DNA from: Adiantum capillus-veneris
Taxonomy: Eukaryota > Streptophyta > Polypodiopsida > Polypodiales > Pteridaceae
Direction of reading: 5' to 3'
NCBI GenBank assembly: GCA_014529385.2
Contig: CM043971.1
Location: 27,568,769-27,632,768 of the forward strand
Length of the DNA: 64,000 nucleotides
This document shows positions 10,143 to 20,036 of this stretch, in pieces (the first letter of the stretch is position 1; the number at the start of each line of letters is the position of its first letter). The notes beneath the pieces are model-generated. The model searched no databases and was not told where the DNA came from. It saw only the letters and a program-made list of their open reading frames with translations. A program made the position numbers and the translations under genes.

Positions 10143-11463
10143 CACTAGGTTGGTAACCTAACAGGACATAAAAGTGTCCTTTCAGGGTTTTGAAAAAAAC
10201 CTCCAAAACCATAGTAGATCCACTCATTTTGTAAAATTCTTTCATGAGGTTATAGTTCAACGCCTACTACACATGGAAAAAATAAGAAACTTGTAAAATT
10301 TCTCACCTTTTGGTCACACCAAGCCTCCAAAGTTGATGGACTAGTACATTTTCATCAAAACAGTCATTTCTTATGTTTTGTTGCATAAAAATAAGATTAG
10401 GGATTTTTGTAGGACTTGAGATAAATTCCCTAGTTAACTTCAATGGGTTGGTGATCAGAACATATGAGTGCTTCTCACTCACTATTTTTTGTTTTGCCAA
10501 AAGAAATAGGTACAAAAAAGTTGAATTTTTACCAATCTGCAAACCTATCATCAAAGTTTCTATAGCCACGCTCAATACAAATAATATATGCATGTTTTCT
10601 TAGTTCCCTGTTGTCTTTTAGGTTCATAAGGATCCATGGAGCATGTCAAAAGAATAATATATCTCTTACCAAGGCGAATCTTGGGGACAAAGATGAAGTG
10701 CTAAATACAGCAAACATGAAAAAACTGGGCTGAGCATTATGAGTTGTAGAATCCCATAGAAACTATTCAATATCTAGCCAGATTTGATCCTTATGACTAG
10801 ATATGGTTACTACCTACAAAATGCATATAGTTGTCACAAGAAACTAGAAATATTGAAAAAGCTATACTTGATATACTAGAATGTTTCGTTTTCTTCTATA
10901 ATTGGAAAAATCAACCATCGTTGTGTACTATGCAAAATAGTGTATTAGGTGCCCCAAAACTCAGGGAAAATTAGCTTTATGTTACAATATGCGACATAGA
11001 AAATCAAAACTGCATTTGGATATCATGAAAGCCACCGAAAAAATCATAGAAGAGCTAAAATTGGCTAAAAAACAGGATTTGACAATTTTTGTAATTTGGT
11101 CATAACTTACAACTTTAACATTTCTTTATCCCTAGAAGCATCAAGACATGTTGAGGACTACTAAAGATAGTTCTCTAGCATTATAGAACTCACAAACATG
11201 AATTCTAGAGTGGTATAGTTGCAAAAAGTTGAAAAAAGCCAAAAACACGACCCGTTTTTTCACACAGTTTAGGTTGCGAAATGTTGTGCAACGACAAGGT
11301 TAAAGATGGAATTGATATTCCAAAAAAATGTCAAGCTTTTTTCAGCTCATGAGACAACTTTCTAGATAGATAGAACCTCAAAATTCATTTTGAAACTCTT
11401 GATATAATTCAAGGAAAATGGTCACTTAACAGGACATAAAAGTGTCCCATTACCAACCTAGTG
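10143..11463. mobile_element. Non-autonomous TTAA-flanked element, 1321 bp
   Basis: The element starts CACTAGGTTGGTAA and ends TTACCAACCTAGTG, perfect 14-bp inverted repeats. Just inside each end is GGACATAAAAGTGTCC (10164-10179 and 11432-11447), an imperfect palindrome in which GGACA pairs with TGTCC. The flanks are TTAA on both sides, and removal of the element restores the copy A sequence. A TTAA duplication is the hallmark of piggyBac-type transposases. A 3-bp TTA or TAA duplication (PIF/Harbinger type) cannot be excluded, because TTAA is palindromic. No transposase is encoded; the small frames inside are AT-rich and unremarkable. Confidence 0.75.
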
Positions 11464-11467
11464 TTAA
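11464..11467. repeat. Target-site duplication TTAA, right
   Basis: It follows the right inverted repeat directly and matches the TTAA at 10139-10142. The interrupted DUF4216-like exon resumes with AGGGTCGTCAC. Confidence 0.75.
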
Positions 11468-11760
11468 AGGGTCGTCACTTTCGTATGCACCATATTGATG
11501 AGCATAGAACCACCATGGATTGTGCAATCATGGGAAACTTTGACACAGATGGTGCTGAGACCAAGTACTATAAAACTACTGAAAGGATACTAAAGGTTAA
11601 TTTTATAACCTTTCATACCTTCATCTTCGAGTGCAAGTGGTTTGCAAATGTGTCTAGACAACATGAGAATGGCCTCTACATGGTGGACTCTAGTGTGCAT
11701 CACACAGAGAGGTATAACAATTTAGTTTTAGCACGCAATTGTGAGCAAGTGAGTGAATGT
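11468..11760 (+). pseudogene. DUF4216-like exon (copy B), downstream of the insertion
   Basis: It encodes GRHFRMHHIDEHRTTMDCAIMGNFDTDG, in which copy A has lost a few codons, then ILKVNFITFHTFIFECKWFAN, HENGLYMVDSSVHH and LVLARNCEQ. It ends at a donor site (CAAGTGAGTG). The first part of the exon lies before the insertion at about 10115-10138. The copy A frame (LPRNWEQ) suggests W-to-C and P-to-A changes here. Confidence 0.6.
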
Positions 11761-11839
11761 ATCTTTTTTATTCTTATTTGTTTGTAGCATTAATTATACC
11801 AATGTTACTCACTTTGAGCTTCTACTTAAAAGGTCATCT

Positions 11840-12120
11840 ATATCCCATCAATCCACCAACCAAAAATTTGGTTTGTAATTCCCATAACACCTCGGGAAAG
11901 AACCATTTTTTCCACTAATGAAGTGGAAACCATCTTCGACCCTCTTTCATCTCCGACTTTGGATGAGGTGGAGATATAAGAGGAGTCGAGGGAGGTCAAT
12001 GAATCAAGTCCGGCGGGCAGCAAGTCTTAGCGAGGATGATTTTCATAATGATGAAGATGATAAGATGGAGGATGACAAATTCAAAGATGATTAATCCAAC
12101 GCATCCACAAAACGACAATT
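11840..12120 (+). pseudogene. CACTA transposase C-terminal exon (copy B)
   Basis: Nucleotide similarity to copy A 1318-1640 is clear (CATCAATCCACCAACCAAAA, TCACCTCGG-like, GAATCAAGTCCGGCGG). The acidic tail is shortened and frameshifted: GAGGATGATTTTCATAATGATG stands for the EDDSHDD codons of copy A. It is non-functional. Confidence 0.5.
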
Positions 12121-12361
12121 TTGTTTCTCTCTTTATTGATATAGGAGCCATGGGCTTAGAAATGGATGATGCCTCATGTAGGGATCTTTTGGAAGATGAT
12201 TCATAAACATTTTGCAGGTGTAAAGTTTTTTGGTCGTGTAATCCATTCATCTATCTGCTCCCCTCCTTCCTCTATCTAATTTTGTGATCATGCTCAATTA
12301 TGTTAATAAAGTGACAGTGATTATTTTAGTTGTAACCAAGTGTAATCTTATTATCACCTCC

Positions 12362-12368
<7 letters not shown>

Positions 12369-12434
<66 letters not shown>
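12369..12434 (+). repeat. (CT)n microsatellite
   Basis: A near-perfect CT run in the 3' non-coding region of CACTA copy B, at the mirror position of the (GA)n at 1050-1105 in copy A. Confidence 0.9.
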
Positions 12435-12439
<5 letters not shown>

Positions 12440-12579
12440 TTTCTCCTTTCTTTTGAAATTTAAAAATTTCGTACAATATTTCTATATTTTAATTGAGAGG
12501 AGGCAAACACCAAAATTTGAAGGGATAGGGGGGAAGTTTAAGCCAGAATTTGAAATTTTAGGCACTAAATTTTTTGTTG

Positions 12580-12736
12580 AAAATAAACGCGGTAATAACC
12601 GCGGAAAAACTCACGGTTATAGCTGAAATAGAACCCCCCCTGTCCTCCTCTCTCTTCCTCCTCTACCTGAGTTTGGACCTTGTCTCTACAAAACACGGTA
12701 AAGCATCGCGGTAAACACTTAGAGATTTTCATAGTG
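12580..12736. repeat. CACTA right terminus and subterminal array
   Basis: CGCGGTAATAACCGCGG, CACGGTTAT, CACGGTAAAG and CGCGGTAAACAC units lead to the terminus ...CTTAGAGATTTTCATAGTG at 12736. The last 26 bases are the inverse of 712-737 with one mismatch. After 12736 the sequence is the AT-rich repeat (TTATATTTTGATG), whose other copy reads TTATGATTTTGATG at about 25572. The insertion point is therefore exact on this side. Confidence 0.75.
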
Positions 12737-14375
12737 TTATATTTTGATGATTTATTTTCTCTTTTGATTGAAAAAATCACAGAGTTATAATTTTAATGAT
12801 TTGATATCATCGATAACTCATGTCAGATTGTTATGATTTATTGATTCATATCAATTCTTTACATATAGATGTTGAACAGTTACAATTTTGATGATTTATC
12901 CAAGAGATACATTTTAACAATTTGTTTTTAGCTAAAACCTCTCAACCTATGTTTTTTGCTTATGATTGTTTTTTATTGAGATTTATCTTTTCATGTGTTA
13001 TGTATAAAGTTGTTTCATGATCTCATGATATATTTTGGTAGCAATATTTTGATAGTATTTCTCTTAGGGTGTTGTTCAATGGTATCATAAAATTATTTTT
13101 ATGACTACAAGTCGTATGTACGGACCATTCATTATTGAGATTACTTATTATTAGTATTCCATGTACTTGCTCCATGAGGTCATGATACATATTTTTCATG
13201 ATTAGAAGTTGTTCCTACTATATATCGTTGATTGTGGAGATGATTATTACTCCATGGAGTTGTTATGTGATGCATTTTCATGATGATTAGAAGTCATTTG
13301 CTCATTTACTTTATTGAGATGGTTATTATTCCATGGAGTTATTACATGATGCCATGAGACGTTTCCATGATGATCACAAGTTGTTCGTAGTTATCATTTG
13401 TTATTGAGATGGTTATTATTCCACGGAGTTGTTCTATGATGCCATGATGCATTTTCATGTTGATTACAAGTCATTCATACTGATCATTTTATCTTACAAA
13501 ACCGACATATAATAAACATCTTCAAGCTCCCAAGATCTCAACTGACAACAATCATCATCATGGATTTACGTACCATGGCATCATGCTACTCACCATGGAA
13601 TTACAAATGCTTAGAAAAACTTTGAAATAGCAATCGTCATCATGGATTTACAAGCCATCTCACCAGAGACACTTTCAACAAATCAATTAAAAACTTTAAA
13701 ATAACTCAAGAAACAGATTCGATCAGAAGCGAAGGGCAAAAATTACCACATCACATTGTCCTTATAGAGATGGTTTGGGATGCTTCTCTAGACAGGGCAT
13801 CAAAACAAATGTCATGCCAATGCAATCACATGTAGCCTTTTGTATTCGTAAGGCTACAAATGTTTTTTTGAAATGACCGTATGTTTGTCTTTTAAAAGGT
13901 TACAAGTGTTTATATTATCCAATCATAAGTGACTGTATATTTGTCTAAGAGATTTTTCTTATGAATCAATTCTTCTATGGAGTCATATATTTAAAATTGA
14001 TTATTACAAAACGGGCTAGTAAGTCTTGTAGTGCTCTGAGATATCCAGCAAATGGCAGAATGATTTTGTTAGTACCATGGTGATGCCATGGTACATAAAT
14101 CCATGATGATGACTACTATTTTAGGGTTTTTATTTTATTTGTTAAAAGCGTCTATGATGCCATGGTATGTAAAGCAAAGATTATAATTATTATTTTAAAT
14201 TTTTTATTTGATTTGTTGAAAACATCTATAATGCCATGGTACATAGAGCCATCATGATAATTAATATTTTAAATTTTTTATTTGATTTTTTGAAAGCATC
14301 TCGGAGGCCAAGGTATACAAATCCATGATGATGATTACTATTTTTAAGTTTTTTTTTGTTGAAAGTGCCTCTGAT
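12737..14375 (+). repeat. AT-rich CCATGG-type tandem repeat block, copy 1
   Basis: Degenerate tandem units alternate motifs such as TTATTGAGATGGTTATTATTCCATGG (period about 90 bp, 13120-13470) and TCTATGATGCCATGGTA (period about 74 bp, 14080-14375). A long second copy lies at 25571-27560 in the same orientation. The block ends where copia integrase coding begins. No protein is encoded. Confidence 0.7.
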
Positions 14376-15911
14376 GCCATGGTACCTAAATATTTCATTG
14401 ATGATTTCTCACGGTATACGACTGTATTTTTACTTAGACAAAAATTTGAGGCCTTATCTGTTTTCAAAAAATTCCACAAGGCTGCGGAACTTCAAACTGG
14501 TCGTCGTCTTAAGAAGCTTCGTAGTGATAATGGAGGCGAATATGTTTCTCGAGAGTTTGTGAATTACTGTGTTGACAGTGAAATTCATCATGAACACACT
14601 ATTCCATATTCACCTCAACAGAACGGCGTTGCTGAACGAACGAATCGCACTATTCCCAATGTTGTAAGATGTATGTTGATTCATTCTGTTTTATCTCGTG
14701 TTTTCTGGGTTGAAGCTACTTTGACAGCAGTATTTATTCAGAATCATCTTCCTACTACTGCACCCTCTGGTAAGATACCCATCACAACATGGACAGGTGA
14801 CATTCCTTCTGTATCTCATTTCAGAACCTTTGGATGTATTGCTTATATTCATGTTCCCAAAGAAACACGAACAAAGCTTGATGCTCCTGGTCTTAAAGTT
14901 ATTTTTATTGTATATTCTGACACTTCCAAAGGGTACAAATTCTATGACCCTTCCTCCAAGAAAGTAATTGTGAATTGTGATGCTACTTTTAACGAACAGC
15001 TTATGGGAGGTTCATGGTCCATGGATGATTCTGATGATACTAAATCATTGTTTCAGGCTTTTCCATTTCTTTTAGATGATGAAACTCTTCCTATAGAGAA
15101 ACTTTCCTCTTCACAACCATCCATTCCGAATGCTACCAATGATGATATTGATATTTTTGTTGATCTGCCTATTGATTTTGAACATGGCTCATGTCATGTT
15201 TATGATGATGATATTGTTGATAATGCTTTTTCTACTTCTGAAGATCCCGTTACTTATGATGAAGCTATCTCTTCACCACAAATGGATCAATGGAAAGAGT
15301 CTATGGAAGCAGAGTACGATTCTCTTATCTCTAAAGGTACATGGATACTAACTGAATTACCTCCTGGTCGTACAGCTATTAAGTGTAAGTGGGTGTATAA
15401 TACAAAAGTAAAAGCAGATGGATCTTTTGACAAGTTCAAGGCACGTTTAGTTGCAAAAGGTTACTCCCAAGTAGCTGGTGTTGATTATCAAGAGACCTTT
15501 TCACCAGTTGTTTGCATTAGAAGTGTTCGAGTTTTATTGGCATTTGCTGTTCAATTTGATTTAGAAGCTCATTAAATAGATGTACGAACAGCTTTTCTTA
15601 ACGGTGACTTGGAAGAGGAAATTTATATGGAACAACCAGAAGGGTTTGCTATTCGAGGTAAAGAAGACCTTGTTGCTCAACCGCATAAGGCACTATATGG
15701 TCTCAAACAAGCTTCGCGAGCCTGGTATACAAAATTTGATCTTTTTCTCACCTCTAAAGGATTCATCTCTTGCTCTTCAGACCCCAACTTATACATAAAA
15801 CGCCAAGGTAGCAGTTTTGTGATTCTTGCTCTTTATGTGGATGATACCATCCTTGTTTCCAATGATTTAGGATTTCTTCAGCAAGTGAAAAAGTTAGTCT
15901 TCTGCATTTGA
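14376..15911 (+). pseudogene. Ty1/copia integrase and reverse transcriptase (decayed)
   Basis: The frame shows YFIDDFSRYT, LRSDNGGEY and YSPQQNGVAERTNR, the integrase catalytic D and E regions. A linker follows, then the copia RT: ESMEAEYDSLISKGTW, KCKWVYNTKVKADG, KARLVAKGYSQVAGVDYQETFSPV and, after an in-frame TAA at 15573, IDVRTAFLNGDLEEEIYMEQPEGF. The YVDD box is in LYVDDTILVSND. The TAA stands where copia has His-Gln, so a CAA-to-TAA change explains it. Gag and protease are absent: the repeat block joins directly inside integrase, with a three-codon loss in the FIDDF region. Confidence 0.85.
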
Positions 15912-16365
15912 TATGGTGGATCTTGGAGAGATTCACGTGTGTCTTGGCATTCAAATCCAACGAAATTGTACAAAAGGTATTTTATTTCTTCGACAGTCAA
16001 AGTTTATTGCAGATACTATTCAAAAGTTTGGTATGGAATCTGCACATTGAGCCAACACACCTTGTCATGCGAGCTCTACGAAGAACAGTTCTGACAATGG
16101 CGGTCAACTTGTCACAAATCAGCCTTATGCTAACTTGATTGGATGTCTTCAGTTTGTTGGCATGAACACTCGTCCTGATATTTTTTTTGTTGCTAATTAT
16201 CTTGGACAACATCTTGCACGTCCTTCTCTTAAGCATTGGTCTGCAGCAAAGCGTGTGTTGAAATACTTGAAAGGCACTACAGATTTTGGTTTGTTCTATC
16301 GACGACAACTCACATCGGATTCTATAAAATCTCTTTCTCTTTTGGGTTACACTGATGTAGACTGT
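15900..16365 (+). pseudogene. Ty1/copia RT end and RNase H start (decayed)
   Basis: After a frameshift near 15895 the protein continues as DMVDLGEIHVCLGIQI, meets a TGA, and goes on as YANLIGCLQFVGMNTRPDIFFVANYLGQHLARPSLKHWSAAKRVLKYLKGT. These are the standard copia lines before RNase H. It stops at GYTDVDC (normally GYSDADW) where an inverted LTR fragment is attached. Confidence 0.8.
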
Positions 16366-16560
16366 GTTCAGCTATATATAGTATCTCTATATACAGCACA
16401 ACACCCCCACTCAAATGAAGGTCCCTAACTGTGGATGAAAAAAACCCTTGGGGGCTCAAGGGAAAAACCCACAGCTCTGTATATACCCACCGTTTTATTA
16501 AAATGTTTTAAATATATATTTACAATGTTCAAAGGAGCTCTATATAAAACGTGAACCCAG
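16366..16560 (-). mobile_element. Truncated copia-type LTR plus 3' flank (minus)
   Basis: Read on the minus strand, a 3' untranslated stretch (GGGTTTTTCCCTTGAGCC, then CCTTCATTTGAGTGGGGG as polypurine tract) leads to TGTTGTGC at 16403, the first 36 bases of an LTR. The inverse of 24905-25100 matches closely. It is in the opposite orientation to the copia coding region it abuts, so the junction at 16366 is a rearrangement. Confidence 0.65.
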
Positions 16561-16936
16561 CTCCCATGCAACCAATTAATGAGGACGGCATCTACAGAAG
16601 CATTGAACACTATCGCTGCCAAAAGCAGCTAAGGATTGCTAGCTCTGAACTTGAAGACGTGTACTTTGGATCTGCTCTAAACTTAAGCAGCGACTCTGAA
16701 CATCTACATCTATAACTGATTGCATCGGCAATATTATAACGAGGGAACAGATGGAAGGTCAAAAGGAAGTAAAAGACAGTCGGAATCATACAAATACCAA
16801 AAGGAACCGCGACCATCACCTAAGTGGTCTACTTCGACTTCAAGACCAGGTAAGTGCTGCAAACAGGGAGTACACTCTGCTAAATTGATTAAAACTTGAT
16901 GTGTGTGTCTAGGAGGGCCTTTTAAAACCATGATTT
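16561..16936. other. No recognised feature
   Basis: Moderately GC-balanced unique sequence. I see no coding frame with family resemblance and no repeat shared with the rest of the window. Confidence 0.4.
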
Positions 16937-16978
16937 TCAACTAACATCAAAAAACTGGTAAAAATGACAAAGTGTCCA

Positions 16979-16994
16979 GTCTATCGCGATAGAC
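16979..16994. repeat. Palindrome GTCTATCGCGATAGAC, copy 1
   Basis: Perfect 16-bp palindrome centred on CGCG; the sequence after it is TTGAACTT. Confidence 0.9.
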
Positions 16995-17115
16995 TTGAAC
17001 TTACAATTAGACAAGGAAAACTTTGACTTCGGCTTCATGAGGGGTGCTAACAAGGAATGTTAACCACCAATATCAAGTCAAAGTGCAAGAAAAATCTTTT
17101 TTGGCCAAAAAATCA

Positions 17116-17131
17116 GTCTATCGCGATAGAC
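17116..17131. repeat. Palindrome GTCTATCGCGATAGAC, copy 2
   Basis: Identical to copy 1, 137 bp downstream of it; it also shares the following TTG. Confidence 0.9.
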
Positions 17132-17403
17132 TTGCTACAACAATTATTGGGGGGAAAGACTTTTCAAATTTTTACAAGCTAGACTTGGGGAAGCACATGA
17201 AGGCAGTACACCAAATTTGGTGCCAAGATGGACTCATATGGCAAGCTGAGAAAGACATGCAGACAACTCAGAGTCAGAACAGGACATCTCAAGGGCAGAC
17301 AGGTAAAATTCACATGTGAGGGGTCACGAAACCTTGCATCAACTGGGAGAAGGCAGACAGATGGTCACAAAGCCAAAAAATGACAAACTGGCACTAAGTC
17401 CTA

Positions 17404-17419
17404 GTCTATCGCGATAGAC
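17404..17419. repeat. Palindrome GTCTATCGCGATAGAC, copy 3
   Basis: Identical palindrome preceded by TCCTA. Confidence 0.9.
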
Positions 17420-17703
17420 CAAGCAGAGGGATACTGGACCATCTTATCAAAAATTTGAATTAGCAGTTGTCTTCAACAGGATGCAAGATGACCACCCACT
17501 AATTTTGAGCCCTAAACAACACAAAATGAAGGAGATAGACCAACATCTCTCTGAAGGGAATTTGGAAATTTGGGAGTTGATCCAGAAAGGGGTCACTTGA
17601 CATTCATTTGAGGTGAAAAAGGGATCATACCATGTGCAAGGTATGGGAAACCAATTGGTGGAGTCACAACTGCAAAAAGAGACCCAGATCAAAAAAACTC
17701 CTA

Positions 17704-17719
17704 GTCTATCGCGATAGAC
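17704..17719. repeat. Palindrome GTCTATCGCGATAGAC, copy 4
   Basis: Identical palindrome preceded by TCCTA, exactly 300 bp after copy 3. A degenerate relative (13 of 16 bases) is at 22392-22407. Confidence 0.9.
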
Positions 17720-18016
17720 AGAGGAAAAGTAGCAATTGGACAGATTTTGAGCTTCAGCTTATAGAGTGACCTTGCATGCCTTGTAAGCATACACCACACA
17801 AAATTTCAAGGCATTTGAACTTGTTCTCCTTCACCAACAACAACAATTTAAAGCCGCCAAAGTCGCACAATGGGAGAGCTTTTCTATTTGCTAACATTTT
17901 ATCTTAACTAATCTTGGGATAAAGAAGGCTCATCTAGATGCATGATTAAGTGGTAATCAAGTTAGGAGAGTAGTACTGTGTTTGTGCATTAACTGATAAT
18001 TGTGATGACAGGATCT

Positions 18017-18718
18017 ATGGAGGCTTCTCCGGGAAAAAGAAGAGGCAAGAACCTGGCAACGGAAGGTGCGATACCCTATGCACTTCTACCCAATTCTTTA
18101 AAGCCAGCAGCCACATGGATACCTGCAGATGTGCAACGGGCAGCGGCCTTTTAGATATATCAAGGTTCATATGTGGATGACAAAATAAACTTAGTGGATA
18201 CGGTGATGATTCCCAAGGAGGCAGAGAATTACTTGAAAAGATCACCGCAAAGGTCATGGCTCAAAAAAGTCGGCTTGTGGAACTTTGTATCACTACCACC
18301 AGTAGGGATAGATTTCAAGAGGGTACAGCATCTAAAAGAGACTAGCCAAGAAGATGGAACTTGCAGAGTGGCAGGCATGGATAATGAAGTGATGGAGATC
18401 CAGATCACCAAAGAGATCATCAAAGAGGCATTGAAATTGTCAGATCAAGGAGCAAACATGAGAGAAAGAAGGAAAAACCTCACAGTTTACTTGCAAAAGT
18501 CCAAACTACCTTCTTTCGAGCTCATAGCAAACCCAGAAGTAAGAGAACTGACACAGATCTATAGTCAGTGTTTGTTGAGCTACAACAAAAGACCGCCAAG
18601 ATACACTACACCACACGGGAGCATCTCAACCACACTGACATGGGCTATGGGAATGACCCATGAGTTCTATATAGATCACGCGTCATATCTGTTTGAAGAA
18701 ATGACAAAGCTAAGGTAG
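18017..18718 (+). pseudogene. Unknown 233-codon reading frame with one TAG
   Basis: An ATG at 18017 (MEASPGKRRGKN...) opens 45 codons up to AAAF, then a TAG at 18152. The same frame then continues for nearly 190 codons to 18718 (VDDKINLVDTVMIPKEAENY ... LFEEMTKLR). The middle part is Lys/Glu-rich with ITKEIIKEALKLSDQG. I do not recognise a family. The position after a palindrome-bearing leader and the style suggest the first ORF of a large plant retroelement, but that is inference. The TAG could be a single C-to-T change from CAG. Confidence 0.5.
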
Positions 18719-18739
18719 GACATACCCAATTACATTGCA

Positions 18740-19035
18740 GGAGAAGAAGTCCATGGTATCAACAAAACATCATCGTGGTATCAACAAAAATCACCATGGA
18801 ATCAACGAAACAACATCATGGCATCACCGAGAATAACCATGGTATCAACGAAACATCATCATGGCATCACCGAGAATAACCATGGTATCAATGAAATATC
18901 ATCATGGCACCACCGAGAATAACCATGGTATCAATGACATATCATCATGGTATCAACGAAAATCCCCATGACCAAAGTATTAACAAAACATCATCATGGT
19001 ACCATCAAAATCACTATGGTATCAATGAGAAATTA
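18740..19035 (+). repeat. 43-bp tandem repeat array
   Basis: The unit contains CATCATGGCATCACCGAG and AATAACCATGGTATCAACGA. The ATGGCATCACC landmark recurs at 18818, 18861 and 18904, giving a 43-bp period. The array at 29262-29600 is the same unit inverted. Confidence 0.8.
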
Positions 19036-19313
19036 TCAATAAAACGACGTAAACTATATCTCTAAAAGAATAATTATACGAGAATCAATGAACGAGTATA
19101 TCATATAACAAAAGATCATGTACCAACAGTAGCTCGATAGAATTTGGACGATCATCAACGGCTCGACTGAATCGGAACGATGTGTAACTGGCTTCTGCAG
19201 CAAAGTTACGTCAGTAACAAATATATGATTGATGAAGAAAAATATAATTGAGAAGTTTTCAATTATGAGAAAAATCAAAAGCAAAAAGTAAAATTTTGAT
19301 TTTCAAACATATT

Positions 19314-19908
19314 CACAGTCCGAGACGATAACCCAAAATCGGTGCAGAATTTAGAGAAACTTCCTTCTGCAAAGTTATAGACCACATCGATTCCGGTCTC
19401 CCATAGCGGGTAGTTTCTTCTGCAAAGTTGTAGAACACATCGATTCCGGTCTCTCACGCGGGTAGTTTCTGCAAAATCGTTTTCAATTAGCAAACAAATC
19501 AAAAACAAAAAGCGGAAGTTGCTTTTTAGGTATCTACGCAGTCCGCGAACGATAACTCAAAATCGGTGCAGAATTTGAAGAAACTTCCTTCTGCAAAGTT
19601 GTAGACCACATCGATTCCAATCTCCTACGCGGGTAGTTTGCACTCCGCGAACGATAACTCAAAATCGGTGCAGAATTTGAAAAAACTTCCTTCTGCAAAG
19701 TTGTAGACCACATCGATTCCGGTCTCCATTGCGGGTAGTTTGCAGTCCGCGAACGATAACTCAAAATCGGTGCAGAATTTGAAAAAACTTCCTTCTGCAA
19801 AGTTGTAGACCACATCGATTCCAGTCTCTCATGCGGGTAGTTTGCAGTCCGCGAACGATAACTCAAAATCGGTGAAGAATTTGAAGAAACTTCCTTTGCT
19901 CTGATACC
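19314..19908 (-). repeat. 102-bp tandem repeats (34 codons), in frame on minus strand
   Basis: The landmark CCGCGA recurs at 19543, 19645, 19747 and 19849, exactly 102 bp apart, with degenerate units down to about 19314. On the minus strand each unit is open and encodes SNSAPILSYRSRTANYP followed by ESMWSTTLQKEV. The reading frame reaches from 20085 to 19534. The array starts directly after a copia-type primer-binding site. Whether it is translated is unknown: the unit length of 34 codons keeps the frame, but retroelement leaders often carry such tandem repeats without coding. Confidence 0.75.
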
Positions 19909-19919
19909 ATGTTGAGAGA
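19909..19919 (-). other. Copia-type primer-binding site
   Basis: The minus strand reads TGGTATCAGAG directly after the LTR end ...CTCTCAACA. This is complementary to the initiator Met tRNA end and is the normal copia start of minus-strand synthesis. Confidence 0.75.
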
Positions 19920-20036
19920 GAAGGAGAGAACACAGAAGTAGAACCCCAAAGTGTGTAGAATACACACATGAGATGATGTATATATAGAGGGGACCTGGGT
20001 GCCATATATAGAGAAGCCATATATTGAGTAGCTTCA
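19920..20036 (-). mobile_element. Copia-type 5' LTR (minus)
   Basis: It ends on the minus strand with CTCTCTCAACA at 19920 next to the primer-binding site. It contains CTCTATATATGGCACCC and the ACACTTTGGGG block shared with the LTR at 25054-25211. The LTR start near 20036 is degenerate (no clear TGTTG). Confidence 0.65.

Larger units (their letters stand above)
6682..12736 (+). mobile_element. CACTA DNA transposon, copy B (head to head with copy A)
   Basis: This copy runs left to right and ends at 12736 with ...GATTTTCATAGTG, the inverse of the CACTA terminus at 712. It starts with a (CT)-rich stretch (6682-6780) that mirrors the (GA)n of copy A. It has the same exon order as copy A but carries three lesions. 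One is a 409-bp tandem duplication of the first coding exon. Another is loss of the tnp2 C-terminal and early DUF4218 part between about 9380 and 9420. The third is the TTAA insertion at 10143-11463. The 5' terminus is not visible. Confidence 0.75.
16937..18010 (+). other. Leader-like region with four copies of a 16-bp palindrome
   Basis: Purine-rich, non-coding sequence in which GTCTATCGCGATAGAC occurs four times exactly (16979-16994, 17116-17131, 17404-17419, 17704-17719). The last two are preceded by the same CCTA and are exactly 300 bp apart. The interval ends with ...GATGACAG just before the ATG of a reading frame at 18017, so it may be the leader of that gene. No protein fits the interval itself. 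Confidence 0.5.

Noticed and set aside
10143-11463. Reading the TTAA element as a small CACTA transposon because its ends are CACTA...TAGTG
   Set aside because: CACTA elements duplicate 3 bp, but the adjacent triplets are TAA and TTA. A four-base TTAA duplication fits exactly and removal restores the copy A sequence.
712-12736. One single giant CACTA element spanning both termini
   Set aside because: The interior holds two complete sets of transposase parts in opposite orientation, and the flanking triplets do not match.
18740-19035. 43-bp array as CRISPR or tRNA-like structure
   Set aside because: Head-to-tail tandem repeats with no spacers; no cloverleaf.
19314-19908. Regular repeats as a CRISPR-like array
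   Set aside because: Units are contiguous without unique spacers, the DNA is plant nuclear, and the array adjoins an LTR and primer-binding site.
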